The position numbers and the translations under genes are program-made. From Spirochaetales bacterium (GTDB lineage: Bacteria > Spirochaetota > Spirochaetia > ARS1246), in contig JAFGHN010000169.1 in assembly GCA_016930115.1 (NCBI GenBank), positions 1 through 10,860 of the forward strand: 10,860 nt of DNA. Reading direction: 5' to 3'. Shown here piece by piece: positions 1 to 6,935 of the stretch (position 1 is its first letter; every line of letters begins with the position of its first letter). Below the pieces are notes generated by a model. It was not told the origin of the DNA, made no database searches, and saw only the letters and a program-made list of their open reading frames with translations.

Positions 1-83
1 GCCTCGAGGATGGCGTCACAACCCGACAGAAACAGGAAAACCGCCGTTACCGCTAGTATTAAAGGTATCCGTATCTTTTTCAT
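1..83 (-). CDS. Lipoprotein, N-terminal part only (runs off the left edge)
   Basis: The first 27 codons are visible. They begin with ATG and read MKKIRIPLILAVTAVFLFLS followed by GCDAILE. This is a classic lipoprotein signal peptide: a basic n-region (K2, K3, R5), a hydrophobic core, and the lipobox L-S-G-C with the acylated Cys at residue 22. The residue after Cys is Asp, which in enterobacteria tends to retain lipoproteins in the inner membrane; the rule differs in other phyla, so the final location is open. The start is supported by AAAGGAG six bases upstream (90-96). That Shine-Dalgarno overlaps the TAA stop of the preceding outer-membrane-type gene, so the two are almost certainly co-transcribed and translationally linked. 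The mature domain lies outside the window, so no function can be given. Confidence 0.8.
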   Translation of the reverse strand, partial: MKKIRIPLILAVTAVFLFLSGCDAILE

Positions 84-94
84 GGCTGTCTCCT

Positions 95-670
95 TTAGAA
101 GTAGAGCGCAAGATTAAATGAGGGCACGAGGCTTTTGCGGATTTTCTCCAACGCCCTGTCGCGGGAGTCCTCGTTTGTCAGTTCCGCCAGGGTGCCGGTC
201 ATCGAGCTGAAGCTATGGAAAACCGCCGTACCTGAGATATTCACACCTATCCAGTCCCATTTCAAACCCGCGCCCAACCGGAGATTGGCGCCGAAATTGT
301 TCGACAAGGCCTGGCTACTGCCCTGGTTGTAAACATAGACGTTGTTCATTCCCAGTTCGCTGTAGAGCAGAAAAGGCTTGAGGTAGAATCGTATGCCCGC
401 ATCATACATATTCAGGAATCCCGGGCGATAGTAACCTGTCCAGCCTTCGATTATCGACGGAGGCATGACAAGGGCGTCCCAGGAGAAGTAGACGAAATTC
501 CACAAGACATAACCAATGTGAAATCCCCGGATCGCATCGCGATCTTCCTCAGCGGAAACGCTATCGTCAGCGATAGGCGTCCATGACAAACCAAGCTCGA
601 TCTCGCCAGAAAATACAGGTGCACTTACAAAAATAAGCAACAGAGCCAAGATACATGCGGCTTTTCGCAT
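95..670 (-). CDS. Predicted outer-membrane beta-barrel or periplasmic protein, unknown function
   Basis: The 191-residue product starts with a Sec signal peptide (MRKAACILALLLIFVSAPVF), probably cut near residue 21. The rest is rich in Gly, aromatic residues and alternating hydrophobic stretches typical of beta-strands, for example GANLRLGAGLKWDWIGVNIS near residues 127-146. It ends in SFNLALYF, whose terminal Phe fits the aromatic C-terminal signal of many outer-membrane barrels. At about 170 mature residues it would suit a small barrel of roughly eight strands; that count is inference. The ATG is preceded by GGGAGGA (675-681) at good spacing. A candidate promoter lies at 709-737, and a lipoprotein gene follows 11 bp downstream. 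I do not recognise a named family. Confidence 0.75.
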   Translation of the reverse strand: MRKAACILALLLIFVSAPVFSGEIELGLSWTPIADDSVSAEEDRDAIRGFHIGYVLWNFVYFSWDALVMPPSIIEGWTGYYRPGFLNMYDAGIRFYLKPFLLYSELGMNNVYVYNQGSSQALSNNFGANLRLGAGLKWDWIGVNISGTAVFHSFSSMTGTLAELTNEDSRDRALEKIRKSLVPSFNLALYF

Positions 671-708
671 AGCGTCCTCCCGGGTAATACCGTTGTTCTC
701 TCATCATG

Positions 709-737
709 AATATAGACCAGAAACACGCTTTTATAAA
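709..737 (-). promoter_or_regulatory. Candidate sigma-70 promoter for the envelope-protein operon
   Basis: Read on the minus strand there is TTTATA (732-737, four of six matches to the -35 consensus), a 17-base spacer and TATATT (709-714, five of six matches to the -10). Transcription would start near 702, leaving a leader of about 30 bases that includes the GGGAGGA ribosome site. The spacing is ideal but the -35 is imperfect, and the region is AT-rich, so this is a moderate call. Confidence 0.4.
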
Positions 738-840
738 GATATCTTAGCCTTTTGGAGAGGACAAAATGCAGATATCCGGCTGGATCATTCGTTTTTTTGC
801 CGATATTTTGAATATTCACCAGTCTGTTCCAGGAGCTTTT

Positions 841-1299
841 GTGAAAACGTACTCGAGATCGAAAGCGCTCGTTGTGTGGCTGTCTCTGGGTTTCATTGTT
901 ATCGCGCTTCCCGCTTCCGCCGTCATCATCGGCGAGAGCGATGAGAACAGGGACGGCAAGACCGATCAGTGGATTGAAGACCTTGGTAACGAAAAATTCA
1001 GAGTTACCAGGGACCGCGATTTTGACGGTCGGGTGGATTATGCACTGGTCTTTGACTCCGGCGGGGCAAAGGAGTACGAAGAACAGGATTTCAATTATGA
1101 CGGTGAGATGGACGATTTCTATTTCTACCGCGCAGGAGTGCTCGAGCTTCGTAAGGTGGACACCAACTTCGACGGCACGGTTGATCTTTGGGTGCACCTG
1201 GACCAAGGCGTATACGTCTGGAAGATCGAGCGCGACACGGATTTTGACGGGAGCATCGACTATATGAAGGAGTATGGCCCTCCACCGGCCAGGCAGTAA
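841..1299 (+). CDS. Exported protein with five EF-hand-like acidic calcium-type loops
   Basis: From the GTG at 841 the product is 152 residues. It has a basic n-region (KTYSRSK), a hydrophobic core and a cleavage site after the ALPASA motif near residue 27. The mature part is five units of 24-25 residues, each opening with a D-x-[ND]-x-D-G-x-x-D loop at residues 34, 58, 83, 107 and 132, followed by a short hydrophobic, strand-like segment. Such loops resemble EF-hand, dockerin and thrombospondin type 3 calcium sites, so calcium binding outside the cytoplasm is likely; this is inference. The GTG has AGGAG five bases upstream (831-835) and places the signal peptide at the N terminus. An in-frame ATG at 766 also has a good ribosome site (GGAGAGG, 754-760) and would add 25 residues. 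The rlmB gene follows after 11 bp, but no functional link is evident. No named family recognised. Confidence 0.75.
   Translation: MKTYSRSKALVVWLSLGFIVIALPASAVIIGESDENRDGKTDQWIEDLGNEKFRVTRDRDFDGRVDYALVFDSGGAKEYEEQDFNYDGEMDDFYFYRAGVLELRKVDTNFDGTVDLWVHLDQGVYVWKIERDTDFDGSIDYMKEYGPPPARQ
940..1260 (+). repeat. Five protein-level tandem repeats, 24-25 codons each
   Basis: The loops begin at nucleotides 940, 1012, 1087, 1159 and 1234 and read DENRDGKTD, DRDFDGRVD, DFNYDGEMD, DTNFDGTVD and DTDFDGSID. Periods alternate 24, 25, 24, 25 codons. The Asp/Asn and Gly positions are invariant, while the DNA between them has diverged. This suggests old duplication held by selection on the metal-type loop rather than recent slippage. 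Confidence 0.85.
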
Positions 1300-1310
1300 C
1301 GAGGTGTAGC

Positions 1311-2048
1311 ATGGCCGCGATAACCGGTTTTCACGCTATAGAAGAGTCGCTTCGCTCCTCCGGGAGGGGGGGTACCCTCTATGTCGCAGGGAAAGGCCCG
1401 AGGATCGAAAAATTGATCGATACGGCGAAATCCGCCGGTGTCACCGTACGCAACGTTGGAACGGAATCCCTCAACAAACTGGCGGCGGGCAGGGAGCACC
1501 GCGGGGCCGTCTATGTAACGGCGGGAATAAGACCGAAGGTATCGAGGGACCTGAGCGCCATTTCAAGAATCGAGTCGGAAAATGGCCTGGCATTGGTGCT
1601 TGACCGGATTTCCGATCCCCACAATCTTGGTGCCGTCCTCAGGTCGGCGGATCTGTTCGAGGTTGACTTGGTGGTGCTTCCATCAGATCGCTCGGCTCAG
1701 CTCAGCCCTACTGTAGTGAAGACCTCGGCGGGGGCAAGTAACTATGTACCGGTGGTTACGACTCCCAATATTGCCAGGGCGTTGCAGGAGTTTAAGAAAG
1801 CGGGATTTTGGATCTACGGCGCTGATGCAGGCGGTGTTCCCGCTGACGAGCTCGACCTTTCCGGCAAAGTGTGCCTTGTCATGGGGAGCGAAGGCAGGGG
1901 GATCGGCAGATTGGTCCGGGAGCAGTGCGACGAGACACTCGCTATTCCGGTACGCGGCAACATCGATTCACTCAACGTCTCAGTTGCCGCGGGTATCTGC
2001 ATGTATGAGGTGCGCCGTCAGCAAGGTTTCAGTTTTTTGCACAGTTGA
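1311..2048 (+). CDS. rlmB: 23S rRNA (guanosine-2'-O-)-methyltransferase, RlmB/TrmH family
   Basis: This 245-residue SPOUT-class enzyme uses S-adenosylmethionine to methylate a ribose in RNA. RlmB of E. coli modifies G2251 in the peptidyl-transferase region of 23S rRNA. The N-terminal part (about 1-80) matches the small L30e-like substrate domain, with the REHRGAVYV segment. The catalytic domain carries motif 1 (LDRISDPHNLGAVLRSAD, residues 97-114, with N105 and R111), motif 2 (LVMGSEGRGI near 189-198, with E194) and motif 3 (SLNVSVAAGICMYE near 220-233). These three form the knotted cofactor site. The ATG start has GAGGTG at 1301-1306. Length is normal for RlmB. The exact target nucleotide cannot be read from sequence, and a related TrmH-type specificity is possible. 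Its last 20 bases overlap the end of purE on the other strand. Confidence 0.9.
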   Translation: MAAITGFHAIEESLRSSGRGGTLYVAGKGPRIEKLIDTAKSAGVTVRNVGTESLNKLAAGREHRGAVYVTAGIRPKVSRDLSAISRIESENGLALVLDRISDPHNLGAVLRSADLFEVDLVVLPSDRSAQLSPTVVKTSAGASNYVPVVTTPNIARALQEFKKAGFWIYGADAGGVPADELDLSGKVCLVMGSEGRGIGRLVREQCDETLAIPVRGNIDSLNVSVAAGICMYEVRRQQGFSFLHS

Positions 2049-2436
2049 TGATTCTTTCCGCCAGGTGGACCGCATTGAGCGCTCCCTGCTTGCCGATGCC
2101 CATCGTGGCCACCGGAATACCCTTGGGAAGCTGCAGAATCGAAAGAAGCGCGTCTATACCGGATAGCGCGCCGGCAACCAGCGGAATTCCAATGACAGGC
2201 TTGGTCGTAAGCGAGGCGACAACCCCGGGAAGAGCAGCCGACAATCCGGCGGCGGTGATGATAACCCGATGACGTGGCTCTTCCTCTTTCAGAAACGTAA
2301 TCAACCGCGCAAGATCACGATGGGCGGAAATGACCTCAAGAGTGAAAGAGAGGCCTTTCTTCTCAAGTAATTCTGTGGCCGGCGTCACCGCGTCCTTGTC
2401 GGATTCTGAACCGATAATGAAAAGCACATCTTTCAT
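2029..2436 (-). CDS. purE: Phosphoribosylaminoimidazole carboxylase / N5-CAIR mutase, PurE
   Basis: PurE supplies the carboxyl group of carboxyaminoimidazole ribonucleotide, either by rearranging N5-CAIR (class I) or by direct carboxylation of AIR (class II). The 135 residues contain the GSESD phosphate-binding motif (9-13), the SAHRD motif with the catalytic-type His (38-42), and an LPGVVASLTTKPVIGIP stretch. The ending PVATMGIGKQGALNAVHLAERI resembles class I C-terminal strands. The usual AGGAAHLPGM segment is replaced by AGLSAALPGV, a variant that to my memory occurs in archaeal-type PurE. No purK, the partner of class I enzymes, is present here. I chose the ATG at 2436, which has GGTGG upstream; a GTG at 2445 adds three residues but lacks a ribosome site. 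It lies 12 bp after purD, last in the pur run. It is shorter than the roughly 160 residues of typical PurE but has all core motifs. Confidence 0.9.
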   Translation of the reverse strand: MKDVLFIIGSESDKDAVTPATELLEKKGLSFTLEVISAHRDLARLITFLKEEEPRHRVIITAAGLSAALPGVVASLTTKPVIGIPLVAGALSGIDALLSILQLPKGIPVATMGIGKQGALNAVHLAERIINCAKN

Positions 2437-2448
2437 ACCAACCACCGT

Positions 2449-3705
2449 TTATTCGTTCATGAAGTATTTTTTGCCGATGTCATGACGCCACCAGGCGCCT
2501 TCAAAGACAACGTCCGGAACCGCTTTATAGGCCGCGCAGTTCGCGCTCAGGGTATTCGGCCCAGTTCCTACAACAGTGAAGCACCTTCCACCGCCGGTGA
2601 CGATACGCCCCTGGTCATCCCGTTTTGTCGCGGCATGAAACACGAGCTGGTTCTTCACCTTCGGATTTGGGAGAGATTCGACGATGACGCCTTTCTTGTA
2701 TTCATCAGGATATCCGCCGCTCGCGACCACCACACCAAGTGCGGAGTCGGTTGAAATTTGCAGAGGAAACTTATCTATCGTACCGCTGAGCATCGCCTCA
2801 CAGAGACTTACCAGATCGGATTGTATGAGCGGCATGAGGACTTGCGTTTCCGGATCTCCAAATCTCACGTTGTACTCCAGCAGCTTTGGCCCGCTCTCGG
2901 TGACCATGATCCCGAAATAGACCACCCCTCTGTAGGTCAGTCCGTCCTTCTTCAGCCCTGAGAAAGTCGGCTCAACGATTTTCTGTATTATCAGTTTCTC
3001 AAGGCTTTGCGAAACGAGGGGTACCGGGCAGATAGCGCCCATCCCGCCGGTGTTCAGGCCAAGGTCGTTGTCCATCGCCTTTTTGAAATCCGCGCAGAAA
3101 GGCAGCAACTTGTATCCCACTCCGTCGGAAAGTGCAAAAACGGAGACCTCCCATCCTTCGAGATAGTCCTCCACCAGGAGTGTGTCCGTTTCCAGCACAC
3201 GTTTTCCGAACTCGAGCAACTCGCTCTTGTCCTCGGACTCAAGCACTCCTTTTCCGGCCGCCAGCCCACTCTTCTTGATCACAAATCGTCCTTTCCTCCG
3301 GTTGATGTGCTTTTCAAAAGCGGCCGCATTGTCAAACTCCTTCGCTCCGGCAGTCGGGATAGCATGGGATTTCATAAATGCCTTGGAGAATACTTTGCTC
3401 GATTCCAGCATGGCGGCGTCTTTGCCGGGACCTATAGCGTTTATCGAAGATTTCGAGAGTGCATCGACGATACCGTTGGCCAACGGATCTTCCGGGCCCA
3501 CGAATACCAGATTAATCGAGCGATCTTTGCACGCTTTTGTTACCGCTTCAACGTCGTTCGGATTCAAATGCGGGAGATTGACGCCGTGTTCTTCGGTTCC
3601 AGCGTTTCCGGGCGCTATGAACAAGCCGGATATACGATTGCTCTGAGCGAATTTCCAGGCCAACGCATGCTCGCGTGCTCCTGAGCCTAAGACCAAAATT
3701 TTCAA
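2449..3705 (-). CDS. purD: Phosphoribosylamine-glycine ligase (GAR synthetase), PurD
   Basis: PurD is an ATP-grasp ligase that joins glycine to phosphoribosylamine, the second step of de novo purine synthesis. The 418-residue length is normal. Visible motifs: MKILVLGSGAREHALAWK at the N terminus; VGPEDPLANGI (69-79); the ATP-grasp glycine loop KKSGLAAGKGV (144-154); LEGWEVSVFALSDG (182-195); NTGGMGA (218-224); and LEYNVRFGDPETQVLMP (276-292) with the metal-binding Glu and Asn. The glycine loop has Ser where most bacteria have Asp, as in animal GAR synthetase. The start is TTG at 3705, preceded six bases earlier by a strong GAGGGG site (3712-3717); no competing ATG lies nearby. It follows purM by 21 bp and precedes purE by 12 bp. 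Confidence 0.95.
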   Translation of the reverse strand: MKILVLGSGAREHALAWKFAQSNRISGLFIAPGNAGTEEHGVNLPHLNPNDVEAVTKACKDRSINLVFVGPEDPLANGIVDALSKSSINAIGPGKDAAMLESSKVFSKAFMKSHAIPTAGAKEFDNAAAFEKHINRRKGRFVIKKSGLAAGKGVLESEDKSELLEFGKRVLETDTLLVEDYLEGWEVSVFALSDGVGYKLLPFCADFKKAMDNDLGLNTGGMGAICPVPLVSQSLEKLIIQKIVEPTFSGLKKDGLTYRGVVYFGIMVTESGPKLLEYNVRFGDPETQVLMPLIQSDLVSLCEAMLSGTIDKFPLQISTDSALGVVVASGGYPDEYKKGVIVESLPNPKVKNQLVFHAATKRDDQGRIVTGGGRCFTVVGTGPNTLSANCAAYKAVPDVVFEGAWWRHDIGKKYFMNE

Positions 3706-3726
3706 ATCGCACCCCTCATTTCTTGA

Positions 3727-4692
3727 TTATGTTGTTTTTCCCCTGATTACGCTTCCTATTTTCACAACCTCGATTCCCGCGGAACGTGCCGCTTCTTCAA
3801 AACGAGCCGTATATTCGGAACACACCGCCAGTGCCATACCGATACCCAGATTAAACACCCTGCGCATTTCCTGGTCGCTGACATCACCCTGCTTCTGTAT
3901 CTCGCGAAAAATCCAGGGCACCTCCCAGGCGAAGTCCAATGCCGGTTCCATTCCGGCAGGCAGTATCCGTTGAATGTTGGCTTCAAGGCCGCCGCCGGTG
4001 ATATGCGCGGCCCCGGCCACGCCGCCCTTTGCCAGCGCAAAGAAATCCTTTACGTAAATTTTTGTCGGAACGAGCAACTCTCTCATGATCTTCTCGTTGT
4101 CCAGTGGAAGCGCCTTCCGGGCAAGCGAGAATCCGTTGGAATGAATGCCCGAGGATTTCAAACCGTACAACGGCGTGCCTTCGGCTATCTTGTCTAATGC
4201 CGGGAGCAAGGATTCCTTTTCCACGATGCCGACTGCAAAACCTGCCAGATCCAAGTCATCCGTCCCGTACATGTCCGGCATTTCGGCGGTTTCGCCGCCT
4301 GAAAGGGTACAGTCGGCCTGCTCGCAACCCTCGACAATTCCCCGCACGATATCGCGCAGAACGCTCTCGTTTATCCTTCCACAGGCGATGTAATCGAGAA
4401 AACTGACCGGTTGCGCCCCGCCGGTGATAAGGTCGTTCACACACATCGCCACAAGATCTATCCCAACGGTATCGTAGACCCCAAGCTTTTGCGCGATCAT
4501 CAGCTTTGTACCGACGCCGTCAGTGGTGGTCAGTATGACGGGGTGCCTGTACTTCTTGGTGTCAATTTCAAAACCACCCGAGAAACCACCGATTTCAGAA
4601 GAAACAGCCTTTGTTCGAAGCGACTTGATGAACTCAACGAAACGATCGCCTTTTTCTATGTCGACGCCGGCGTCACGATATGTTTTCCCCAC
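3727..4692 (-). CDS. purM: Phosphoribosylformylglycinamidine cyclo-ligase (AIR synthetase), PurM
   Basis: PurM closes the imidazole ring, turning FGAM and ATP into aminoimidazole ribonucleotide. The 321-residue protein begins with the characteristic YRDAGVDIEKG segment. It continues with TTDGVGTKL, GIDLVAMCVNDL, GAQPVSFLDY, GGETAEMPDMY, LAGFAVGIVEK, SSGIHSNGFSLAR and HITGGGLEANI, the conserved nucleotide and dimer motifs of the family, in the usual order. It is slightly shorter than the roughly 345 residues of E. coli PurM, with no obvious internal gap. The start is GTG, two bases beyond the purF stop. Its ribosome site GGAGG (4703-4707) lies inside the last codons of purF, which implies translational coupling to PurF. 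Confidence 0.95.
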   Translation of the reverse strand: MGKTYRDAGVDIEKGDRFVEFIKSLRTKAVSSEIGGFSGGFEIDTKKYRHPVILTTTDGVGTKLMIAQKLGVYDTVGIDLVAMCVNDLITGGAQPVSFLDYIACGRINESVLRDIVRGIVEGCEQADCTLSGGETAEMPDMYGTDDLDLAGFAVGIVEKESLLPALDKIAEGTPLYGLKSSGIHSNGFSLARKALPLDNEKIMRELLVPTKIYVKDFFALAKGGVAGAAHITGGGLEANIQRILPAGMEPALDFAWEVPWIFREIQKQGDVSDQEMRRVFNLGIGMALAVCSEYTARFEEAARSAGIEVVKIGSVIRGKTT

Positions 4693-4694
4693 GT

Positions 4695-6086
4695 CTATAC
4701 TTCCTCCAACCGGTTTTCAACGTGCACCGGGTAATCTCCGCTGAAACAAGCATCGCAGAATCCGTCGTCACTGCCTACGCTTGAACGAAGAACCTCAAGA
4801 GGCAGAAACGCGACGGAATCTGCGCCGATATGCCTCGCTATGTCATCAGGCGACATCCTGTTTGATATGAGCTCTTTTCTCGTTGGAATATCTATCCCGA
4901 AAAAACAAGGCCAACGCAACTCGGGCGCGGACAATCTCAGGTGCACTTCCTTTGCGCCTGCTTCCCTTATGAGCTTGACCAAATTCCGGGCAGTTGTACC
5001 TCTTACGAGCGAATCATCGATCAAAATTATCCGTTGGCCCTCTATTGCAGGCCTCACAGGATGAAGTTTCATGCGTACGGCAAGCTCGCGCTCAGTGGTC
5101 GTTGGGAGAATAAACGACCTGCCGGTGTAATGATTTCTGGTCAAACCAAGCTCGAACCGAATCCCCGACCGTTCGGCGAAACCGAGGGCCGCACTGTTAC
5201 CGGAGTCCGGCACCGGGATCACCACATCCGCGTCCACACGAGCGGTATCGGCCAAAGCACTGCCTATTTTCTTTCTCATCATATGAACCGAGTGACCGAA
5301 GACTTCGGAGTCCGGACGGGCAAAGTAAATGAGCTCAAAAACGCAGGCTTTGCGCCGGACCGGCGCCGTGTAGATCTCGGAGCGTACGCCGTCTGCATTT
5401 ATATGAATTAACTCCCCCGGTTTCACTTCACGCCGGTTTTCGACCTGAAGTATGTCCATCGCGCACGTCTCCGAAGCTATGTATGTGGAGTGGTCTTTCG
5501 TCCCGATGTACAAAGGCCGGAAACCATGGGGGTCTCTCACGGCGATGAGCGTATCGTCGTGGATCATGGCAAGGCTGAAGGCGCCTTCAAGCTTCTTCAA
5601 TGTTTCGATCAGCGCCTCGTGGAACGTATTGCATCGCGATCTTGCGATGAGGTGAAGCATCAGCTCGGTATCCGAAGTGCTTTGAAAGATCGAGCCTTCA
5701 CCGACAAGCATGTCATTGAGCGACGGGGCATTCGATATGTTGCCGTTGTGGCTCACGGCGATTTGCCCTTTGTTGCAGGTGGCGATGACGGGTTGCACGT
5801 TCTCTATCGTATTCCCGCCTTTGGTGGAATAACGGACATGGCCGATCCCAACGGACGATTTTCGTTTCTCCGTCAAGTATTTCGATAGGACCGCGCCCAC
5901 CGAACCAAGGTCTCGGTAAACAACGAGCCTTTCGTCTTTCCTGTACGCAATTCCGGCGCTTTCCTGACCGCGGTGCTGGAGCGAAAATAATCCGTAGAAA
6001 AGTTGTTCCGGAATGTAGTCTTGCCCGGCGTTGAATATCCCGACCACGCCGCAATGGTGTCTGAGGGAAGGCAAAGGAGAAAACAC
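4695..6086 (-). CDS. purF: Amidophosphoribosyltransferase (iron-sulfur, propeptide-containing type), PurF
   Basis: PurF catalyses the committed step: glutamine plus PRPP gives phosphoribosylamine. The glutaminase nucleophile is Cys12 in HHCGVVGIFNA, after an 11-residue propeptide that must be removed, as in Bacillus subtilis PurF. Further Ntn-hydrolase motifs are LQHRGQESAG (36-45), GHVRYST (82-88) and SHNGNI (112-117). The PRPP loop is IILIDDSLVRGTT (353-365). Cys248, Cys394, Cys444 and Cys447 match the four ligands of the B. subtilis [4Fe-4S] cluster, with the same 146-residue interval between the first two. The cluster implies oxygen-sensitive stability. The 463-residue length is typical. 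The start is GTG at 6086; a stop lies five codons upstream in frame, so few alternatives exist. There is no well-spaced ribosome site. It heads the purF-M-D-E run. Confidence 0.95.
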   Translation of the reverse strand: MFSPLPSLRHHCGVVGIFNAGQDYIPEQLFYGLFSLQHRGQESAGIAYRKDERLVVYRDLGSVGAVLSKYLTEKRKSSVGIGHVRYSTKGGNTIENVQPVIATCNKGQIAVSHNGNISNAPSLNDMLVGEGSIFQSTSDTELMLHLIARSRCNTFHEALIETLKKLEGAFSLAMIHDDTLIAVRDPHGFRPLYIGTKDHSTYIASETCAMDILQVENRREVKPGELIHINADGVRSEIYTAPVRRKACVFELIYFARPDSEVFGHSVHMMRKKIGSALADTARVDADVVIPVPDSGNSAALGFAERSGIRFELGLTRNHYTGRSFILPTTTERELAVRMKLHPVRPAIEGQRIILIDDSLVRGTTARNLVKLIREAGAKEVHLRLSAPELRWPCFFGIDIPTRKELISNRMSPDDIARHIGADSVAFLPLEVLRSSVGSDDGFCDACFSGDYPVHVENRLEEV

Positions 6087-6092
6087 AACGTC

Positions 6093-6122
6093 TGTATATC
6101 ACCCTGTTGTGGGCGTGGTCAA
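6093..6122 (-). promoter_or_regulatory. Candidate sigma-70 promoter for purF
   Basis: On the minus strand TTGACC (6117-6122, five of six) and TATACA (6093-6098, four of six) are separated by 18 bases, in the 75-bp gap between tatD and purF. The -10 ends only six bases before the purF GTG, so the mRNA would start at or just before the start codon. That fits the absence of a clear ribosome site but is unusual, so confidence is modest. I see no PurR-type palindrome or riboswitch here. Confidence 0.3.
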
Positions 6123-6161
6123 TACTGTGAAATGACGTAACCGGATGTTGTTGCGCGCCGT

Positions 6162-6935
6162 CTAAGATTTGATATTGAAAAACCTGCAGCTATTCTCGTA
6201 TATCGCTTCGGTCACGGTTTCCAGCGATTCGTCACGAAGCTCGGCAACAAACTCGGCGGTGGCGTGAAGATACGCCGGCTTGTTCCGTTTCCCGCGATAG
6301 GCCGAAGGAACCATGAAAGGGCTTTCCGATTCGATAAGTATTCTATCGAGAGGCATATTCTTTGCGGTCTCATGCAGATTCTTGGCATTTCGATAGGTCA
6401 CATTGCCGGCGAAGGAGATGTAGAGGTTGAGCTCAAGGGCTTCCTTGGCATAATTCCAGTCTTCCGAGTAGCAATGGAGCACCCCCCCGCGTTCGGGTAG
6501 CTTGTTCGAAAGAATTCCCAACACGTCCCGGCCCGCATCCCTGTTGTGTATGATGACGGGAAACCCGAGTTTTTCCGCCATTTCAAGTTGCCGGATGAAA
6601 AGCTCTATCTGGGAATCCTTATTGCCGAACTTGCGGTAATAATCGAGTCCGATTTCTCCGATGGCCACTATTCGGTCGAGTTTTGTCCCCTCTTCAAGTG
6701 TCAGCTCCCAATCTTTTCCGGGATGCGAAACTTCTGAGGGAGAAACGCCGATACTATGATAAACGTGCGTTGCGGTTTCGAGATTTCGGTATACCTGGAA
6801 GAAATCGTGGAGGTTATTACAGATGCTGATGATGTGAACAACGTTGTCCTGCCTGGCTTCTTGCGAGATTATGAGTTGTTCAATAGGGTCTTCGTTAATA
6901 AGCCCTATATGCGCGTGAGTATCGAATAACCTCAT
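6162..6935 (-). CDS. tatD: TatD-family metal-dependent hydrolase (putative DNase)
   Basis: The 257-residue protein is a TIM-barrel amidohydrolase-type enzyme. TatD relatives degrade DNA with a two-metal site and act in DNA quality control. Visible ligands: DTHAH at residues 5-9 (H7, H9), GEIGLDYY at 93-100 (E94), IIHNRDAGRD at 128-137 (H130), and GVLHCYS at 151-157 (H154). The last metal motif, normally L-E-T-D-S/A-P, reads L-I-E-S-E-S-P, with Glu204 where Asp is the rule. The usual G-V/I-H-P segment reads GVSPSEV, lacking the His. The enzyme is otherwise complete and of normal length. The ATG at 6935 has only a weak GGAAG site. It lies 75 bp upstream of purF on the same strand, so partial co-transcription with the pur genes is possible. 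Confidence 0.85.
   Translation of the reverse strand: MRLFDTHAHIGLINEDPIEQLIISQEARQDNVVHIISICNNLHDFFQVYRNLETATHVYHSIGVSPSEVSHPGKDWELTLEEGTKLDRIVAIGEIGLDYYRKFGNKDSQIELFIRQLEMAEKLGFPVIIHNRDAGRDVLGILSNKLPERGGVLHCYSEDWNYAKEALELNLYISFAGNVTYRNAKNLHETAKNMPLDRILIESESPFMVPSAYRGKRNKPAYLHATAEFVAELRDESLETVTEAIYENSCRFFNIKS

Noticed and set aside
625..1206. A 193-codon minus-strand frame opposite the repeat protein
   Set aside because: The plus strand there encodes a signal peptide and five ordered repeats. The opposing frame looks like non-coding translation and overlaps the start of the barrel-like gene.
3007..3684. A 225-codon open frame on the plus strand opposite purD
   Set aside because: It is wholly antisense to purD, whose motifs are unmistakable. 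Its translation has no recognisable domain or signal, and it has no credible ribosome site.
6087..6161. Purine riboswitch or PurR operator ahead of purF
   Set aside because: The gap is only 75 bp, with no purine aptamer-like paired structure, terminator or palindrome visible.
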